Origin: Fragilariopsis cylindrus CCMP1102
Lineage: Eukaryota > Bacillariophyta > Bacillariophyceae > Bacillariales > Bacillariaceae
Length of the DNA: 64,000 bases
Reading direction: 5' to 3'
Assembly: GCA_900095095.1 (NCBI GenBank)
Contig: FMBT01000293.1
Coordinates: forward strand, 310,001-374,000
Each line of letters begins with the position of its first letter. The first letter of the stretch is position 1. Under the pieces are notes generated by a model. That model searched no databases, was not told the origin of the DNA, and saw only the letters and a list, made by a program, of their open reading frames with translations. Both the position numbers and the translations under genes were made by a program. Positions 34,656 through 48,538 of this stretch are shown in pieces.

Positions 34656-35604
34656 ATCGACGAAGTCTGGCGAAAGTGGATGATGGTGCCGCCGAGAACT
34701 CTTTACATTTGCATATATTGTACTAATACATATTGCAACGAACTTTTTCCTTTTTCTAGCTAGATTTTTTTTCATTACCGTTGATCAATATTGAGTATGA
34801 TACCCAACAGTACGGCGTTGGTGACTAACGTCTGCGCAAGTGAATAAGTTTTCTTTTGAAACGCAATTGGAAACGCAAATGGTCGTTCTACTAAGTACTC
34901 ATATCTCTACTGAAGTACTGTTTATACTGTATGTAAGAGATCAGCTTGGCACATGCTTACTCTGATGGCCAAATTTGAAGCGCACGTGCGTTCATGGCTG
35001 CATAAACAATATTTTTCTGACTATTCCGATAGTGATTTTATGGCGAACTTCTAATAGATCAAGAACAAAAAGACAAGTACAACACTTACTACAGTAGTAT
35101 AATAATAAGAGATAATACTGTACTGTTACTTTAGCTGATACGGTATTTGTTTATCCAATTTGGAGTTCTTCTCTCATATAATATACACCTCTTATGATGC
35201 AGTTGATTATATTGTGGTACAGTATAAGCTACAAGGTAGTGCAGGCAAACGATTGACTAATAATACATACGATGGTTTGATACACATACTAGTCGTATGA
35301 GTGAGCAAGTCTAACAAGATTCATTAGTATTGTTCATTTGATAAATATAACTTGTGGTATCTTCAATATATAGATATCTGTTTCCGTTGAAGTAGATTAG
35401 AATTGATTCCGGTAGCCAAACTAGGACGAAGTGGGGATAAGCGAAAACTATCAAACAATGCCTCTGCATTATACAAGTGAAGTAAATGATATGGCTAGAA
35501 ATCTACGAGATAACAAAGGTGATAATAATTATAAATAATAGTCCAGTACAGTAAGTACCGTCGATAGGATACGATATTATCAGAATTTCAATGGTTTGAA
35601 TGAA
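34656..35604. other. Long intergenic region before the histone cluster
   Basis: AT-rich, with scattered CAGTA and TACTG motifs, no open frame of note and no repeat. It ends at the H4 3' element. Confidence 0.5.
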
Positions 35605-35636
35605 TCTGTTTCAAAAATGTGGAGATTAAAATCTCC
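35605..35636 (-). promoter_or_regulatory. Histone H4 3' stem-loop and downstream GAAACAGA element
   Basis: On the minus strand, GGAGATTTTAATCTCC (35636-35621) forms a perfect 6-bp stem with a 4-nt loop, 82 nt past the H4 stop, preceded by ACAAACC. GAAACAGA follows at 35612-35605. The block is the same after all four histone genes. It matches the geometry of replication-dependent histone mRNA 3' ends, with the usual stem purines and pyrimidines swapped at three positions. Confidence 0.85.
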
Positions 35637-35718
35637 GGTTTGTTTTTTTTGGTATTGTTTTGTAAATATAGTCTTTTGACAAGAAAATAAGTAGCCAAAC
35701 AACTTGTGAACAAGCTGT

Positions 35719-37156
<1,438 letters not shown>

Positions 37157-37715
37157 ACAAACAACTCTCTTCTCGTGATTAGAGTTGTTTAAGAATGTTG
37201 TATCGTATCATTATCATTACGATCGATATCAACCATCTCAGAACAAAACAAAAAACAAACCGGAGATTTTAATCTCCACATTGTGAAACAGAAATTCATC
37301 ATACATTACTTGTGTACATACTTTTGATCGATTGTAGAGTAGCAAATAGGCTCTATTTATTATATATTACAGTAAATTGTATTTTTAGTATAACGTGATT
37401 ATTTATCTTCCCCCTTCTCAATAAGATTAAGTTAAGCGCATCACAGTAACGTAATTATAAATAAATTAAAACACACATAGAAACATACTACTTTTAAGAT
37501 ACTGTAACCCGTATTTCCATCCCCAAATTTGTTTATTTAAGCAGTAACAATAAGATGCAACACGAATTTTATCATATCTCTCGAAGGCACAAGTTGACTA
37601 CGATCACAACTAAATAATTACCACATATATGAAGATAATGAATGAATTACTATAATGTGTAAGGTAAAGGTGTACTTGTATCGCTCAGTGGATGTTTAGT
37701 ATTATGAATTGAATT
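37157..37715. other. Spacer between convergent H3 and H2A 3' ends, with the H3 stem-loop
   Basis: Contains the H3 stem-loop GGAGATTTTAATCTCC at 37262-37277 on the plus strand (105 nt past the stop) with GAAACAGA at 37285-37292. The rest is AT-rich with nothing recognisable. Confidence 0.85.
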
Positions 37716-37747
37716 TCTGTTTCAAAAATGTGGAGATTAAAATCTCC
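37716..37747 (-). promoter_or_regulatory. Histone H2A 3' stem-loop and GAAACAGA element
   Basis: Minus-strand copy of the same element: stem-loop at 37747-37732, 72 nt past the H2A stop, followed by GAAACAGA at 37723-37716. Confidence 0.85.
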
Positions 37748-37819
37748 GGTTTGTTTTTTTGTTCGTTATTGTTGTTGGGTTGCAAGTAGACTACAGTAGT
37801 ACAATGTAGTGCATTTTGT

Positions 37820-38368
37820 TTATTTCTTGGCAACCTTCTTTGGAAGTAATACAGCATGAATGTTTGGAAGGACACCACCAGATGCAATAGTAACTCCACC
37901 AAGAAGTTTATTAAGTTCTTCATCATTCTTCACAGCAAGTGTAATATGACGTGGTACAATACGTGCCTTTTTGTTATCACGTGCCGCATTTCCAGCTAAT
38001 TCAAGAATTTCAGCGCAGAGATATTCAAGAACAGCAGCAAGATAGACAGGTGCTCCAGCTCCCATACGGGTGGCATACTTTCCTTGACGTAAGTATCTTC
38101 CGATACGTCCAACAGGGAATTGTAATCCTGCCTTGGCAGAACTAGTAGTTGACTTCTTTTCGCCACGACCTAGAAGAGTTACAATGAAATTAAAACGTAA
38201 AAATGGAAGGAAGGAAAAAATATCGTTATCGTTAGAATTGAAAAGGCATGAATCGAATCAGAATCAACAATTGACATTGTTTGTAACACATGAATACAAA
38301 TTCATACCAGGAGGAAACATAACGCAACAACAATAAAAATACATACCTCCTTTTCCTTTTCCGCTCAT
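37820..38368 (-). CDS. Histone H2A (canonical), one N-terminal intron
   Basis: Core histone of 123 aa. Exon 1 (38368-38347) encodes only MSGKGKG plus one base. After a 177-bp GT-AG intron (38346-38170), exon 2 (38169-37820) gives [11 protein letters not shown] and [17 protein letters not shown], with the acidic-patch region [19 protein letters not shown]. The tail ends LPKKVAKK and lacks the SQ(E/D)-hydrophobic motif of H2A.X and the features of H2A.Z, so this is a canonical copy. An intron together with a replication-type 3' stem-loop is notable, because animal replication-dependent histone genes are intronless. Divergently paired with H2B. Confidence 0.97.
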
Positions 38369-38846
38369 TTTGATTTAGTTTTATTTAATTATTTGTAAAG
38401 TTCAAGATTGAATTTTGTGAGATAATCGGTGTGTTTGATGATCGATGATGAAGATTCTTTTTGTGCGTGTTTTGTCGCGCTTTCTTTCTTTACGTGGATG
38501 TTCTTCACGTGTTTTACTTACCGCGCCAGATTTTGCTACGTAGAATTCAGTACAAATTCTACGTAATCTTCCTCATTATGAAATTTATTTGCTTTGGATG
38601 CCAAAATATAGCGCGCGCATACCGAACTTTTGTCCAACCTATGTCGCAAGCGTTCTATTGCAACACGTAGAAATCTACGAAGAAAAATAACTGAGGGGTT
38701 TTTACCAGCGCTCAACTTGAATCTTCCTCCTTCTTCTTTCCTTCCTCTTGTCTACTCAACTGCTGAGTTTCAGTCATCATCCAGCTATCGTCTCACTCAC
38801 TCATAAAATAAAAACGTATCAATAAACACACCAACTCTAAAACAAA
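38369..38846. promoter_or_regulatory. Divergent H2A/H2B promoter region with inverted repeats
   Basis: Contains GCGCCAG (38523-38529; CTGGCGC on the other strand, as in the H4/H3 promoter), a perfect 11-bp inverted repeat TACGTAGAATT (38537-38547) / AATTCTACGTA (38555-38565), and a second palindrome CGTAGA-AA-TCTACG (38666-38679). CGTAGA thus occurs four times in both orientations between the two start codons. Protein binding is inferred only. Confidence 0.65.
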
Positions 38847-39212
38847 ATGGCGAAAACACCAAGTAAACAATCCAGCAAGAAGGCTGCCCCAGCCAAGAAG
38901 ACTGATGGTACTACCACCAAGCGTAAAAAAAAGCGTGTCGAATCTTATTCCACATACATTTACAAGGTCTTGAAACAAGTCCATCCTGATACTGGTATCT
39001 CCAAGAAGGGTATGTCTATTATGAATTCATTCATCAATGATATCTTTGAACGTATTGCCACTGAGGCTGGTAAACTTGGAAAATACAACAAGAAGGCAAC
39101 ACTTTCATCACGTGAAATCCAAACTGCTGTCCGTTTAATGCTTCCTGGTGAACTTGCCAAGCATGCTGTTTCAGAAGGAACCAAGGCTGTTACTAAATTC
39201 AGCAGTGCCTAA
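38847..39212 (+). CDS. Histone H2B
   Basis: Core histone of 121 aa, intronless. A Lys/Ser/Ala-rich tail ([17 protein letters not shown]) leads to the fold: [59 protein letters not shown]. The C-terminal helix ends [12 protein letters not shown] and holds the Lys that is ubiquitinated in other eukaryotes (EGTKAVTK). It is paired divergently with H2A, and the cluster stem-loop follows 67 nt after the stop. Confidence 0.99.
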   Translation: MAKTPSKQSSKKAAPAKKTDGTTTKRKKKRVESYSTYIYKVLKQVHPDTGISKKGMSIMNSFINDIFERIATEAGKLGKYNKKATLSSREIQTAVRLMLPGELAKHAVSEGTKAVTKFSSA

Positions 39213-39279
39213 ATTATATAAATATTTTTATAATATACAAAGTACGAACGAAACAAAATATAACGAACGAAAACAAACC

Positions 39280-39311
39280 GGAGATTTTAATCTCCACATT
39301 TTTGAAACAGA
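39280..39311 (+). promoter_or_regulatory. Histone H2B 3' stem-loop and GAAACAGA element
   Basis: The stem-loop GGAGATTTTAATCTCC at 39280-39295 and GAAACAGA at 39304-39311 are identical to those after the other three histone genes. Confidence 0.85.
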
Positions 39312-39889
39312 CAATTCGAAATTCAATTCATAATTATACTCTCATATACCGTATCAAACAAACAACGAATGAATGAATAATCGTCATCCATACATATTGC
39401 ACCGCACCCTCAACTAGTAGAATAATTGTCGACGTAGTATTCATCGACTTGTAATAATTAATCAAATAATACTTCCTCTTCAAACCAACCTCAACTATTG
39501 ATTCATTCTTTTTAACGTTATTGTACGACGATATTCATCATTTATTTTGTTTGTACAGTTAATTAGATACAGTATTATCCGCGTCGTTCTTAATATCATG
39601 TATGAAGAATGAATGAGAAAGTCTTTAATTGTTTCTTGGACTTTCGCCTTCATGTATGTAAAGTTAGTAGCTTTCTTAATAAAACGTAAAGTTCATGTAC
39701 TCGTTATTCGCACTATGAAGCTACAGTGGATTGATCATACGGCACTTCTACAGTATTAATTTAGTTAGACTTAGTATTTCTATCTTTTCAATAAGCTAGC
39801 TCAAGCTACAATGTATGTATATACTCCTACTGTACAAAAGAACAACATTTGAACTACTTGTACATGCGCATTAAGCAAATACTGTGGTC

Positions 39890-39925
<36 letters not shown>

Positions 39926-40866
39926 CAGGCAACCCTTTATTTATTCTTTCATACCATAGACTATAGAATGAGATGCAACATGTAGAAACATATTTAATGT
40001 ATGACTGCGGAGTAGCGTAGGTGATGTAATATCACTTTGTGATTGAATTGCAGCATGTAAGTGCAAAGAAAGAACATATATAATGGATGGGGACGGAGGC
40101 TACATGTAACAATGTACACTTTATTGTGGCAGATACGATGCATGATGCATATTACTGTAGGAATATAGAAAACACATGGTGGAAAATTCTTCATATAATC
40201 AATGTGGTGGCAGTGCAGTTGGTTTGCAAAACAGTTTCCACTCTGTTAGATTAAATGCCAAAATAATATAAACAACAACCAACAAGTACTTGTACCTGAA
40301 GTGGAGATATCTTGATGCCAGGATTCAACACACGGTATTGCGTAAAAGTTGGTCTACTGTATCTATGAATCAGGACTAACCACATTGTAACCAGCACAGT
40401 GTATTTTCTGTTGTTGTGGATGCAAATTCACATACATACTAGTAAATCTCTGGAGTTGTTTTTCCTTATGAAACAAAGAAAAAAAGTTAACGAGGTAACC
40501 GAAATTCACCAAGCGCCCCGATCACAAAGCGGATGCCAGTCGCAGTTTTTTGTGTATTATGTATTATTAGTTAGAAGTCGCACGATCAAGATAATGTCGA
40601 CAATCCGAAGGAAAATGTACTTCGAACTTTATTGAAGGATAACAACAAAACAGATATGACTGCGGTACCTTTAATTACGGTAGGATTAAAAGATAGTAGA
40701 AGCAACTCAGAAGTCAAAGCATTACAATTCAAAGGTATATAATCCATAAGTCATAAAACTTCTCGCGAAATAAGCAAGAACGACGGACAACATAAAAGTT
40801 CACAAACCTGTCAACACTGTTAACTAAAGGAACAACAATAATTCAGCAAAACCGGCATCAACAATC
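39312..40866. other. Long intergenic region with an (AAT)n microsatellite
   Basis: Contains an AAT trinucleotide run at about 39894-39922. Open frames near 40400-40630 show no family resemblance. No RNA gene or repeat is recognised. Confidence 0.5.
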
Positions 40867-41886
40867 ATGTCGACATCATCGTTTGGCAGTTGGTACGATG
40901 AACAAAGAGCAGCTGAGAATGGAGATGCTCTGGTCCACATCATCTTCTTCCTTCACTAGTTGGTTATCTATCGATAGTGAACAAGTCTTACCGCTATTCA
41001 ATTCGGAAAATCTTCAAGGTTTTTCAATTGAAAGTATGAAACAATCGATGGAAGGTTCAATGCCAAAAAAGATCTGGGGATGGGATATCAACAACGATTC
41101 AAGGTTAGTTCGTTAAGTGATCTTCTTCTTTTCAATGATGATATTGCATTCTGGCTATTGCTTGTGTGATTTATTTATTTATATACCATCTTTACTATTT
41201 ATTGTCTGTCTAATCCTGAATTTATTCATCTATTTGTGATTATAAAAAAGGTATTTTGTGCATTATTATTCTTGTCGGCTCTATTTTTTGCATTAGCCTT
41301 CTTCGTTGGACTTCCTATGCTGGCATTAAAACCACAAAAGTTTGCTCTTAGTTTTACATGCGGATCTATTACGTTTATGGCTAGTTTCGGGATAATGAAA
41401 GGCCCCTACGAGCATTTAGTTAGTATGTTTACTGCCGATCGAATGTTATTTACAACAATATATTTTGGTAGTATACTGGCGACGTTATATCTAACCTGTA
41501 CGAAAGGTGGAATGAAGGGCTATGCTTTAGTTTTAATTGCGTCCGGTAAGTCTGATTTGTTGTTGCTGTTGTTGAATGTTTCATTGTATAAGGAGAGGGG
41601 GGGGGGGGGGGGGGATATTCCTACCGCGACTTAACTCAACTTAACTTAACTTACTGTATTTTGCACTATCTTCTTAATATTACCTGTTTATGTGCATGAT
41701 GTAGGAGTACAACTTGTTGCATTAATGTGGTATCTTGTGAGCTTCTTACCCGGTGGGACGATGGGTCTTCGTATGGTTGGTAGAGCTATGTGTGTTATAT
41801 TACAACCAGTCTTTGTTGTTTGCATTAAAATGCAAACTGTGTGTTTTTCGGCTTGTTTGAAATATTGTACACGATCTTCATCCTGA
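40867..41886 (+). CDS. SFT2-family Golgi vesicle transport protein
   Basis: Four-helix membrane protein of the SFT2 family, implicated in fusion of endosome-derived vesicles with the Golgi. Predicted exons are 40867-41103, 41251-41545 and 41704-41886. The signature FNSENLQGFSIESMKQSMEGS is followed after intron 1 by hydrophobic helices (VFCALLFLSALFFALAFFVG, FTCGSITFMASFGIMKGP, ILATLYLTC, VQLVALMWYLVSFLPGG). The N-terminal MSTSSFGSWYDEQRAAENGDAL is in another frame from the SSSSFTSWLS segment. The switch near 40930-40935 would need one base fewer, unlike the other breaks in the window. Alternatively translation starts at the in-frame ATG at about 40898. The intron 1 join also looks one base short. 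A run of about 15 G lies in intron 2 (41598-41613). Confidence 0.85.
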
Positions 41887-42659
41887 CCTGCAGACTTGAA
41901 CAAGCAAAACGAATAAGTACGCACACGTAACACACACATACACACACACACTAGATAAACGAACTGTTACACATTGTATCCTCGATTTTGTCAGTACTCT
42001 ATTTGATGACAGTAAAAATGGAAAATATTCGAAAGTAGAAATAAAAATCAGGTCGGTTATTATTGGAAAAAAAGAAAGGAAAAAAGATTCGTACGCAAGA
42101 ATTTCACCGATGTACCTAGAAGTAATCACTATTCGCGCCCTTTCAGAATATACATCTATCTCTTTGATTAAAATCCATATACCTGTTTCATAAACAACAC
42201 GAGATGGGGTACTACAGTAATAACTAATATCACGTTATAGATTTGTAACAGATGCATACTTGACTTGACTTGACACGAGTTTAGCACAGGGAAATATGAT
42301 TTTTTCAAAATATGTGGGCGTGCGTATGCAAACACTGCAGTGAATAAAATTATGGTATAGTCTCGTCCTTCGTGATCTACATTGTTCAATACAAATGTAA
42401 TTTAGGACTTAAACGGGAAATGACCTCTATAATAATAAATATTAGATGTCAAGTTTTATTTTACTATTGAATATGATATGATATGATATGATATGATGTG
42501 ATAAATGACAACGATGCGAAATTGGATAATGGATTCATTTCCAGGAATAGAAAAATAGAAAGGTAGCAGCAGAGGCCGAAAAGAAGTACAACTAGTACCC
42601 CCGTATATTATCAGTCAGTTAAGATAATAATATTGATCTTCATTTAATCATTATTATAT
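41887..42659. other. Intergenic, convergent 3' ends
   Basis: Contains a short (CA)n run near 41935-41950 and an ATATG pentamer repeat at about 42471-42498. No gene is seen. Confidence 0.5.
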
Positions 42660-43842
42660 TTATTTCTTTGCGGCGGCTAGTTCTTTTCTCATGGCATCAA
42701 TGGTTTCTTTGTATGCTTCGACTGTACGAGGTGCCTTTAAGATAGCAGATCCGGCAACCATCATATCAACACCAGCTTCGGCGACTTCCTTAATGTTATC
42801 AACCTTAACACCACCATCAATTTCAAGACGACAATCTAATTTGTTATCATCAATGAATTTACGTGCTGCACGAGCCTTGTCTAAGGTAGCAGGAATAAAT
42901 GCTTGTCCACCAAATCCAGGATTGACAGACATAAGAAGAATGATATCAAGTTTGTCCTTAACCATTTCGCAAATGTCAAGAGATGTAGCAGGATTAAAAA
43001 CGAGTCCTGCCTTACATCCACCCGCCTTGATCAATTGAAGTGATCGGTCGACGTGATTGGTTGCCTCTGGATGGAAAGTAATGAATGATGCACCAGCATC
43101 GATGAAATCAGCAATAGATGCATCAACGGGGGAAACCATAAGATGGACATCAATAGGAGCAGTAACACCGTGATCACGTAATGCCTTGCATACCATAGGA
43201 CCGATTGTTAAGTTTGGTACGTAATGATTATCCATAACATCAAAGTGAACAACATCAGCTCCAGCCTCTACAAAGTAAAAAATACAGTATTGTTTTTTTA
43301 AAGTTCGGGATAATACGTCGTACGATAATGATTTGGCCATAATAAACATACAAATTTTAAAATGATTGAGAACGATGTAGAACAAGAATCTTTTTGTTAC
43401 ATAGTGAAAAAGAAAACCGTAATTATTTCCGACCCACTACAAAACGTTTTCGGTTTGTTGTGTTGTGTTGTGTTGTGCTTACCTAATACATTGTCAACTT
43501 CCGTTCCTAACATAGCAAAATCAGCAGATAGGATCGACGGGGCGATCAAATAATCTTTATCTCCCCATACATTAAGTGCAGTTTGAGACTTCAATGATGT
43601 TGATACTTTGGCTACAGAAAGAAAAAAGGAAAGAAAGAAAGGCAAATTAAAACATATGAGAATTAGAGTTACCTGCTGATAATTCACCTGTATAGGTATT
43701 CTTTTTCTATTCAAACAAACATGAAAGCGAAAAAGCACTACTCCTGGCTGTTGGTTGCGATTTTGGTTAGTATCAAACTTACTGACGTGAAGGCACTAAC
43801 GGCGGAAAGAGTGGCAGCGACGGCTAAAAGAGTAAACTTCAT
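42660..43842 (-). CDS. Ribulose-phosphate 3-epimerase, plastid-targeted
   Basis: Interconverts ribulose 5-phosphate and xylulose 5-phosphate in the Calvin and pentose phosphate cycles. There are four exons: 43842-43783, a 34-nt mini-exon 43706-43673, 43611-43483 and 43267-42660, all GT-AG and phase-consistent. Exon 1 is exactly the import leader, with a signal peptide ending at VSA before Phe-Thr-Ser, the plastid Ala|Phe motif. The TIM-barrel active site is visible in [25 protein letters not shown] (metal and substrate), [16 protein letters not shown] and LEIDGGVK. About 276 aa including the leader, the normal length. The gene is intact with no frame problems. Confidence 0.96.
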
Positions 43843-44871
43843 TTTGATTATTGATTTGATTAATTGATTTGATAAGATATAAATAACAATGGGAATAGAG
43901 TATATTTGATGCGAGAACGATCAAGAACGATCGATACCGTCCGTCAAACAACTTCTACAAAACCTCCCTCTTCACCGTACACACGTGTTGTTAGTTGTCG
44001 TCACTCTCAATTAAGACGTTCCATGGAATGAATAATCAGGTTTATCGAATCTTGTTGGTGTGACGTACTTCTCATTCAGTCAGGTCACGAATAGAAGATA
44101 GTTGTAAGAATGTTGTACTGTATAATAATAATTTGTACAATAAAAGTACATCACAAGAAGGACTTCTACTTTCTACAACAGATTGTGATACAATATTCAG
44201 TAAGGATTATGTGTTGTATAGATAAACATGGAAAGAATATCATAAAATGCATTCAGTAATGCTATGAATAACTTTCAGATAATAACACTCTGATTTGTAG
44301 AGGTCCTTTTTTTAACTCCTCCTCCTCTACAGTTCCTCCTCTAGGTGACTTGTTGCATAATCTTGATATTTAGGAAAAGAGATGAGGGACCTAATTATCT
44401 AACCAACCACAAAATCTGGGGCAGTGTACAAAATAACAGAAGGTGGTGTGGCGTGGATGATCTTCAAAAAAACTGTTAAATGGCTGCTAATAATACATTC
44501 ATCCTCACCCTCATTTTTGAATTATTTGTGCTTGTTGCTCCTTCCTTCCTTAGTTGTGTGTTATGATTTCATATTCACCCTAAAAACTGAAGGTGAATTT
44601 TGAACAAATTTATATGTGGAAGAAGGATAGGATATCCCACAAATCATCTAACGAGTCTTCAATGAAACTTTTTTAGGAGCATATAGTATTGAGGAATTTT
44701 TCTATCAATGGCAGGCACTGCATTATAGTATAGCAGAATGTATAACCAATACCAATAGAAAGTGATAATAGATACTATATATATATTATATATACATATG
44801 CAAACAAAGAAATTCTTGGTACTTGGCAAGTGTATATTATAATGTACAATGTATTGATTATTATTGCTTAG
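43843..44871. other. Intergenic region
   Basis: Upstream of the epimerase and downstream of the RAP-protein gene. AT repeats lie at 44773-44798. I see no supported gene, RNA or mobile element. Confidence 0.5.
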
Positions 44872-47553
44872 TTAGTCAAACCTTGACTTAAAATCGGGTG
44901 TCAGTTCCTTGTATTCACTAACATCCACTTCACTAAAGTTTATATTTGCGTGCGTTTTTAATTTTCGTTGAAGATAACGTTGTCTTTCCATGGAAGCCCA
45001 AAATGGAATTTTATCAAATTCGTAATAAGGGACACGAACAACAGTCCAACCTTGTTTCTTCAATAGTCTATACTTTAAGACTGTGTGACCAAGAGCACGA
45101 GGTGGGTCTGGACGGGAAGGAGGAAATGCACCAGCTGCGGGTGGTTCATCGTCATTAATACGAACCCTAGTAAAGTGATTGGGACCATCAAATTCAACTG
45201 CCACCGAAACATGATCCTCCTCTCCATCTATTACCGAATCAGTTATCTCATCGTCCATGTCAGTTTCGTGAACCCATTGGGCATTCGGCTGTAGGATAAT
45301 CGCTACATCGATATCCTCATCGTGCTCGTTGATGTGATCAACACCCATTAATTGAAGCGTCGAGCTCAGGGATCGATGTCTTGCACTACTTTTCTTATCA
45401 CGAGCCTTTTCGATGGACCATTTCCCCTTTAGATACGTAACAAACCATTTGGGGATCCGTTTTACTGCCTCTGGACAATCTTCTTCCAACATAAAATAAG
45501 CCTGCCAGAGCTGATGGGCGTGCTCAAGTTGAATACTTCGATTCTTTTTGCATGATCGAGCAGCTTCCGCAAATATAAGATCGATTAATATTATTGCCTC
45601 GGTTGAATGATACTTTTCCAAAGTCACCAACGACCAAACAATATTTGCCTGTTCTTGAGGACCGATCCGACATTCAGTAAAAGAACCACGTTTTTCGCGT
45701 AATGCCTTTAGAAAGAATAGCGGGGCGTCCTCGGTAAATTCATCAAATTCGACTCCCTCTTGTTCGGTCAAGTAGAGTCTTGCCTGGGCCCAAAGTAAAA
45801 CACTGGCTTCCCACGGATGAAAGGTGCGTCGATCATCTCCAGATAGTCGGCCATTACGTGATGTCCTTTCTACTAATGACGGTGTTAGAGACGATGATGA
45901 TGACTTGTTATTTGAAGCACCTTCCATAAGCCGATAGTTGCCTTCTTCATAGACTGCTGTAAGTAAAAGTTTTTCATCAATTCGAGCATGGGCTAATGCA
46001 ACAGCTGTTTGTACTAAATCTGCACACGACCAACTTCGTAGGGGTCGACCCTGGACAAATCTGGAACCGGTCTTTGTCCCCAAACGAAGATTTGCAGACA
46101 ATGATTCCACTAATACGACTAATCCATCCCCCAAACGGAAATTATCGGCTTGTAACGTCCCCAATGTCCATAGTAATTGTGATATATCTCGAACTAAGAA
46201 ATTTTGGTTATTCTTGTTATTATTGTTTGCAATAGTACCATCATCTTTGAGTCGATTCGATGCCTCTTCGGCGAGACTTTTTAGTAGCAATTCAGATTCG
46301 CGACTTCTACATCTTCCATGAGAGGCAAAAGCCCATCCGACGTTAGCGAGTTCACTCCATGTACAATCCTCTAGCAGCATAATGGTTGGTTCTGTATCAT
46401 AATGATCAAGATGCGAAACTTCGTCGTATTTATCGTCGTTACTTTGACACAATGCGTATCCAATGGCATCGAAAAGCATATCTGTTACAGTTACAGCTTT
46501 TCTATCACCGTTGTTGTTGGTGTTGCTGTTGTTGTCGTTGTTAGCAATGATCTTGTTCGCCGAACCTTTTCCAAAGGATCCAAAGGATTCAAAGGACATG
46601 TTTATGTCATTATTATTAGCACTGGTCGTCGGTGAATTATCGGTTGTGGTGGACGTGGTCATGGCCGTCGTAACTCGTGCCATCTGTGGTGGTTCAGGCC
46701 ACCCTGGAGGTGTTTCGCGTGGTTTTAATTTCCCATATGCCCAGCATGCCATACAAATCTCTCCAAGTTTGATCTTAGGTTGTTGAAACGTCTTCTTCAT
46801 CTTCTTCTTCTTCACGTTCAGTCCATCCTGGACGTCGACATGATCAGCTTCTATTTCTTTCTCGTCTTCTTGGAACAAAATCACAGTGAGTTGTCTAGCA
46901 ATTTCGTCAATAGTTTGTGCGAGACGCAATTGTGAGGACACATCAACGTCGTCTTTTTTGTCATCATCGTTGATGATATTCTCTTCATTTAGTAAGCTAG
47001 CCCAATCCCATACTTCTTCTTTTTTCTTCCCACTACTACTAGTACTGGTAAGGGTACTACTACTCTGTGATGATGGTAATATTAAATCCGGATCACGATC
47101 ATAATGCTTTGCAATCGCCCAACATACGTTACATAATTGTCTTGGAGTAAATAATTTTTCTTCACGATGGATGACTAATAAATCATGTAATATATCGAAA
47201 GTTTCTTGTAAACTTTTTCGCAAATACAAATTAGCCTTGTCGTTATTAGCCTTGTTATTGTTGTTGTCGTTATAATGCTTTTGATGACGATCTTGTCCTC
47301 CCATAGCCTTTGCACTGTATGTTAAGGCACAAACTAAATTAACAGCATTGCAATACTGTGGTGGAGTATCTAATAATTCATCCAATACACGTTGGGCACG
47401 AAAATGAGCATGACTACCTCGTTGTTGTGATGGTAATGACGATGAGGAATATTCAAATGCTTTTTTAATACGTCCCTGTGTTCGTTTCGAAGAATGATAA
47501 CTAGCTCTCCAAGGTAATGCTTCAACTCGTTTTTTGAGTTTTCTTGGTGGTGG

Positions 47554-47586
<33 letters not shown>

Positions 47587-48538
47587 CGACAACTTTTTCT
47601 TGTTATTTACTTCTGCAGTAACTGTCGTCCCAGTTTTTACAATTGGCACAACTTTCGTTTTTGGTTCACTACTACTCTTCTTCTTTGATGCTGCAGTCGC
47701 CGTCGTTTTCATCGCTGTGGTATCGGAATTTTCTATCTTTACCGTTGCAGTTTTTGTCGTCACTGTTTCTGACGTTGTTGCTGTTGTTGTTGTTGGTAGC
47801 GGAATCAACATTTTTAATTTTTCTTTTTACTACCGTAGCTGTATCTGTATCTGTTTTTGTTTTTGGTGATGTTGTTGAGGTTGGAGTAGTATCATCTTCA
47901 GCTTCATCATTGTCACCGCCATTGTATTGAAATGTTACCCTACCTGCTAAAATATCTGATAAATTCGGTATCGATTCAGGTAGTTTCCTTATCGTCGTCG
48001 TTGTCGTCATCCCCGTCGTCGTTCCCTTATTATTATTATTATTATTATTATTTCTATTCACGTTTGTTTTCCTCTGGTTATTATTATTTGATAGTGAATC
48101 ATCATTCTGTCGTTTTGTATTATCAATATTACTATTAGTAGTATTGTCGCCGCTTTCGCCGCTATTAGTATGCATCTTTTGCTTCTGAAGTTGTTGGTAT
48201 TGTTTCCTTCGTTGCATGTTTTTAATATTATTATAATTATTATGATTATTATTATCATTCTTATCATTATTGTTCTTATACTTTGATTCCTTTCGTTGTT
48301 TGACTTCAATCGAGGACAAGGCAGGCAAAGTCGATGAAAGATCTTCATCTTTCCTGCCACTGCTGATACTGGAACTTGTTGTCATTGTCAGTGGAAAAGA
48401 AGAAGAAGAAGAAGAGTGATGTACCGCCGACGACGGGACAAGAGCCTCCACCATCATGGTTGTCGTCATTGTCGTAATTGCCATCGTCACGATGATCATG
48501 GTTGTAGATGCTCTAATCATCCTCCTCCTCATTGTCAT
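44872..48538 (-). CDS. RAP-domain organellar RNA-binding protein
   Basis: Large predicted organellar RNA-processing factor. The C-terminal ~110 residues form a RAP domain: VSVAVEFDGPNHF, LGHTVLKYRLLKKQGW, VVRVPYYEFDKIPF. The family (FASTK, and OPR proteins of algae) acts in chloroplast or mitochondrial RNA maturation. The middle is helical-repeat-like, with recurring segments such as LCNVCWAIAKHYD, GEICMACWAYGKL, ELANVGWAFASHG and QANIVWSLVTLEK. The N-terminus (from 48538) has a Met/Arg-rich start and a hydrophobic stretch (TMIIVTMAITTMTTTMMVEA) that could be a targeting signal, then an Asn/Asp/Lys-rich region. Leader and main body lie in different frames and meet in low complexity near 47810. 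This break has the opposite sign to most others here, so an intron or a separate start (MLIPLP at 47811) remains possible. A poly-Ser run is encoded near 47555-47585. Confidence 0.82.
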
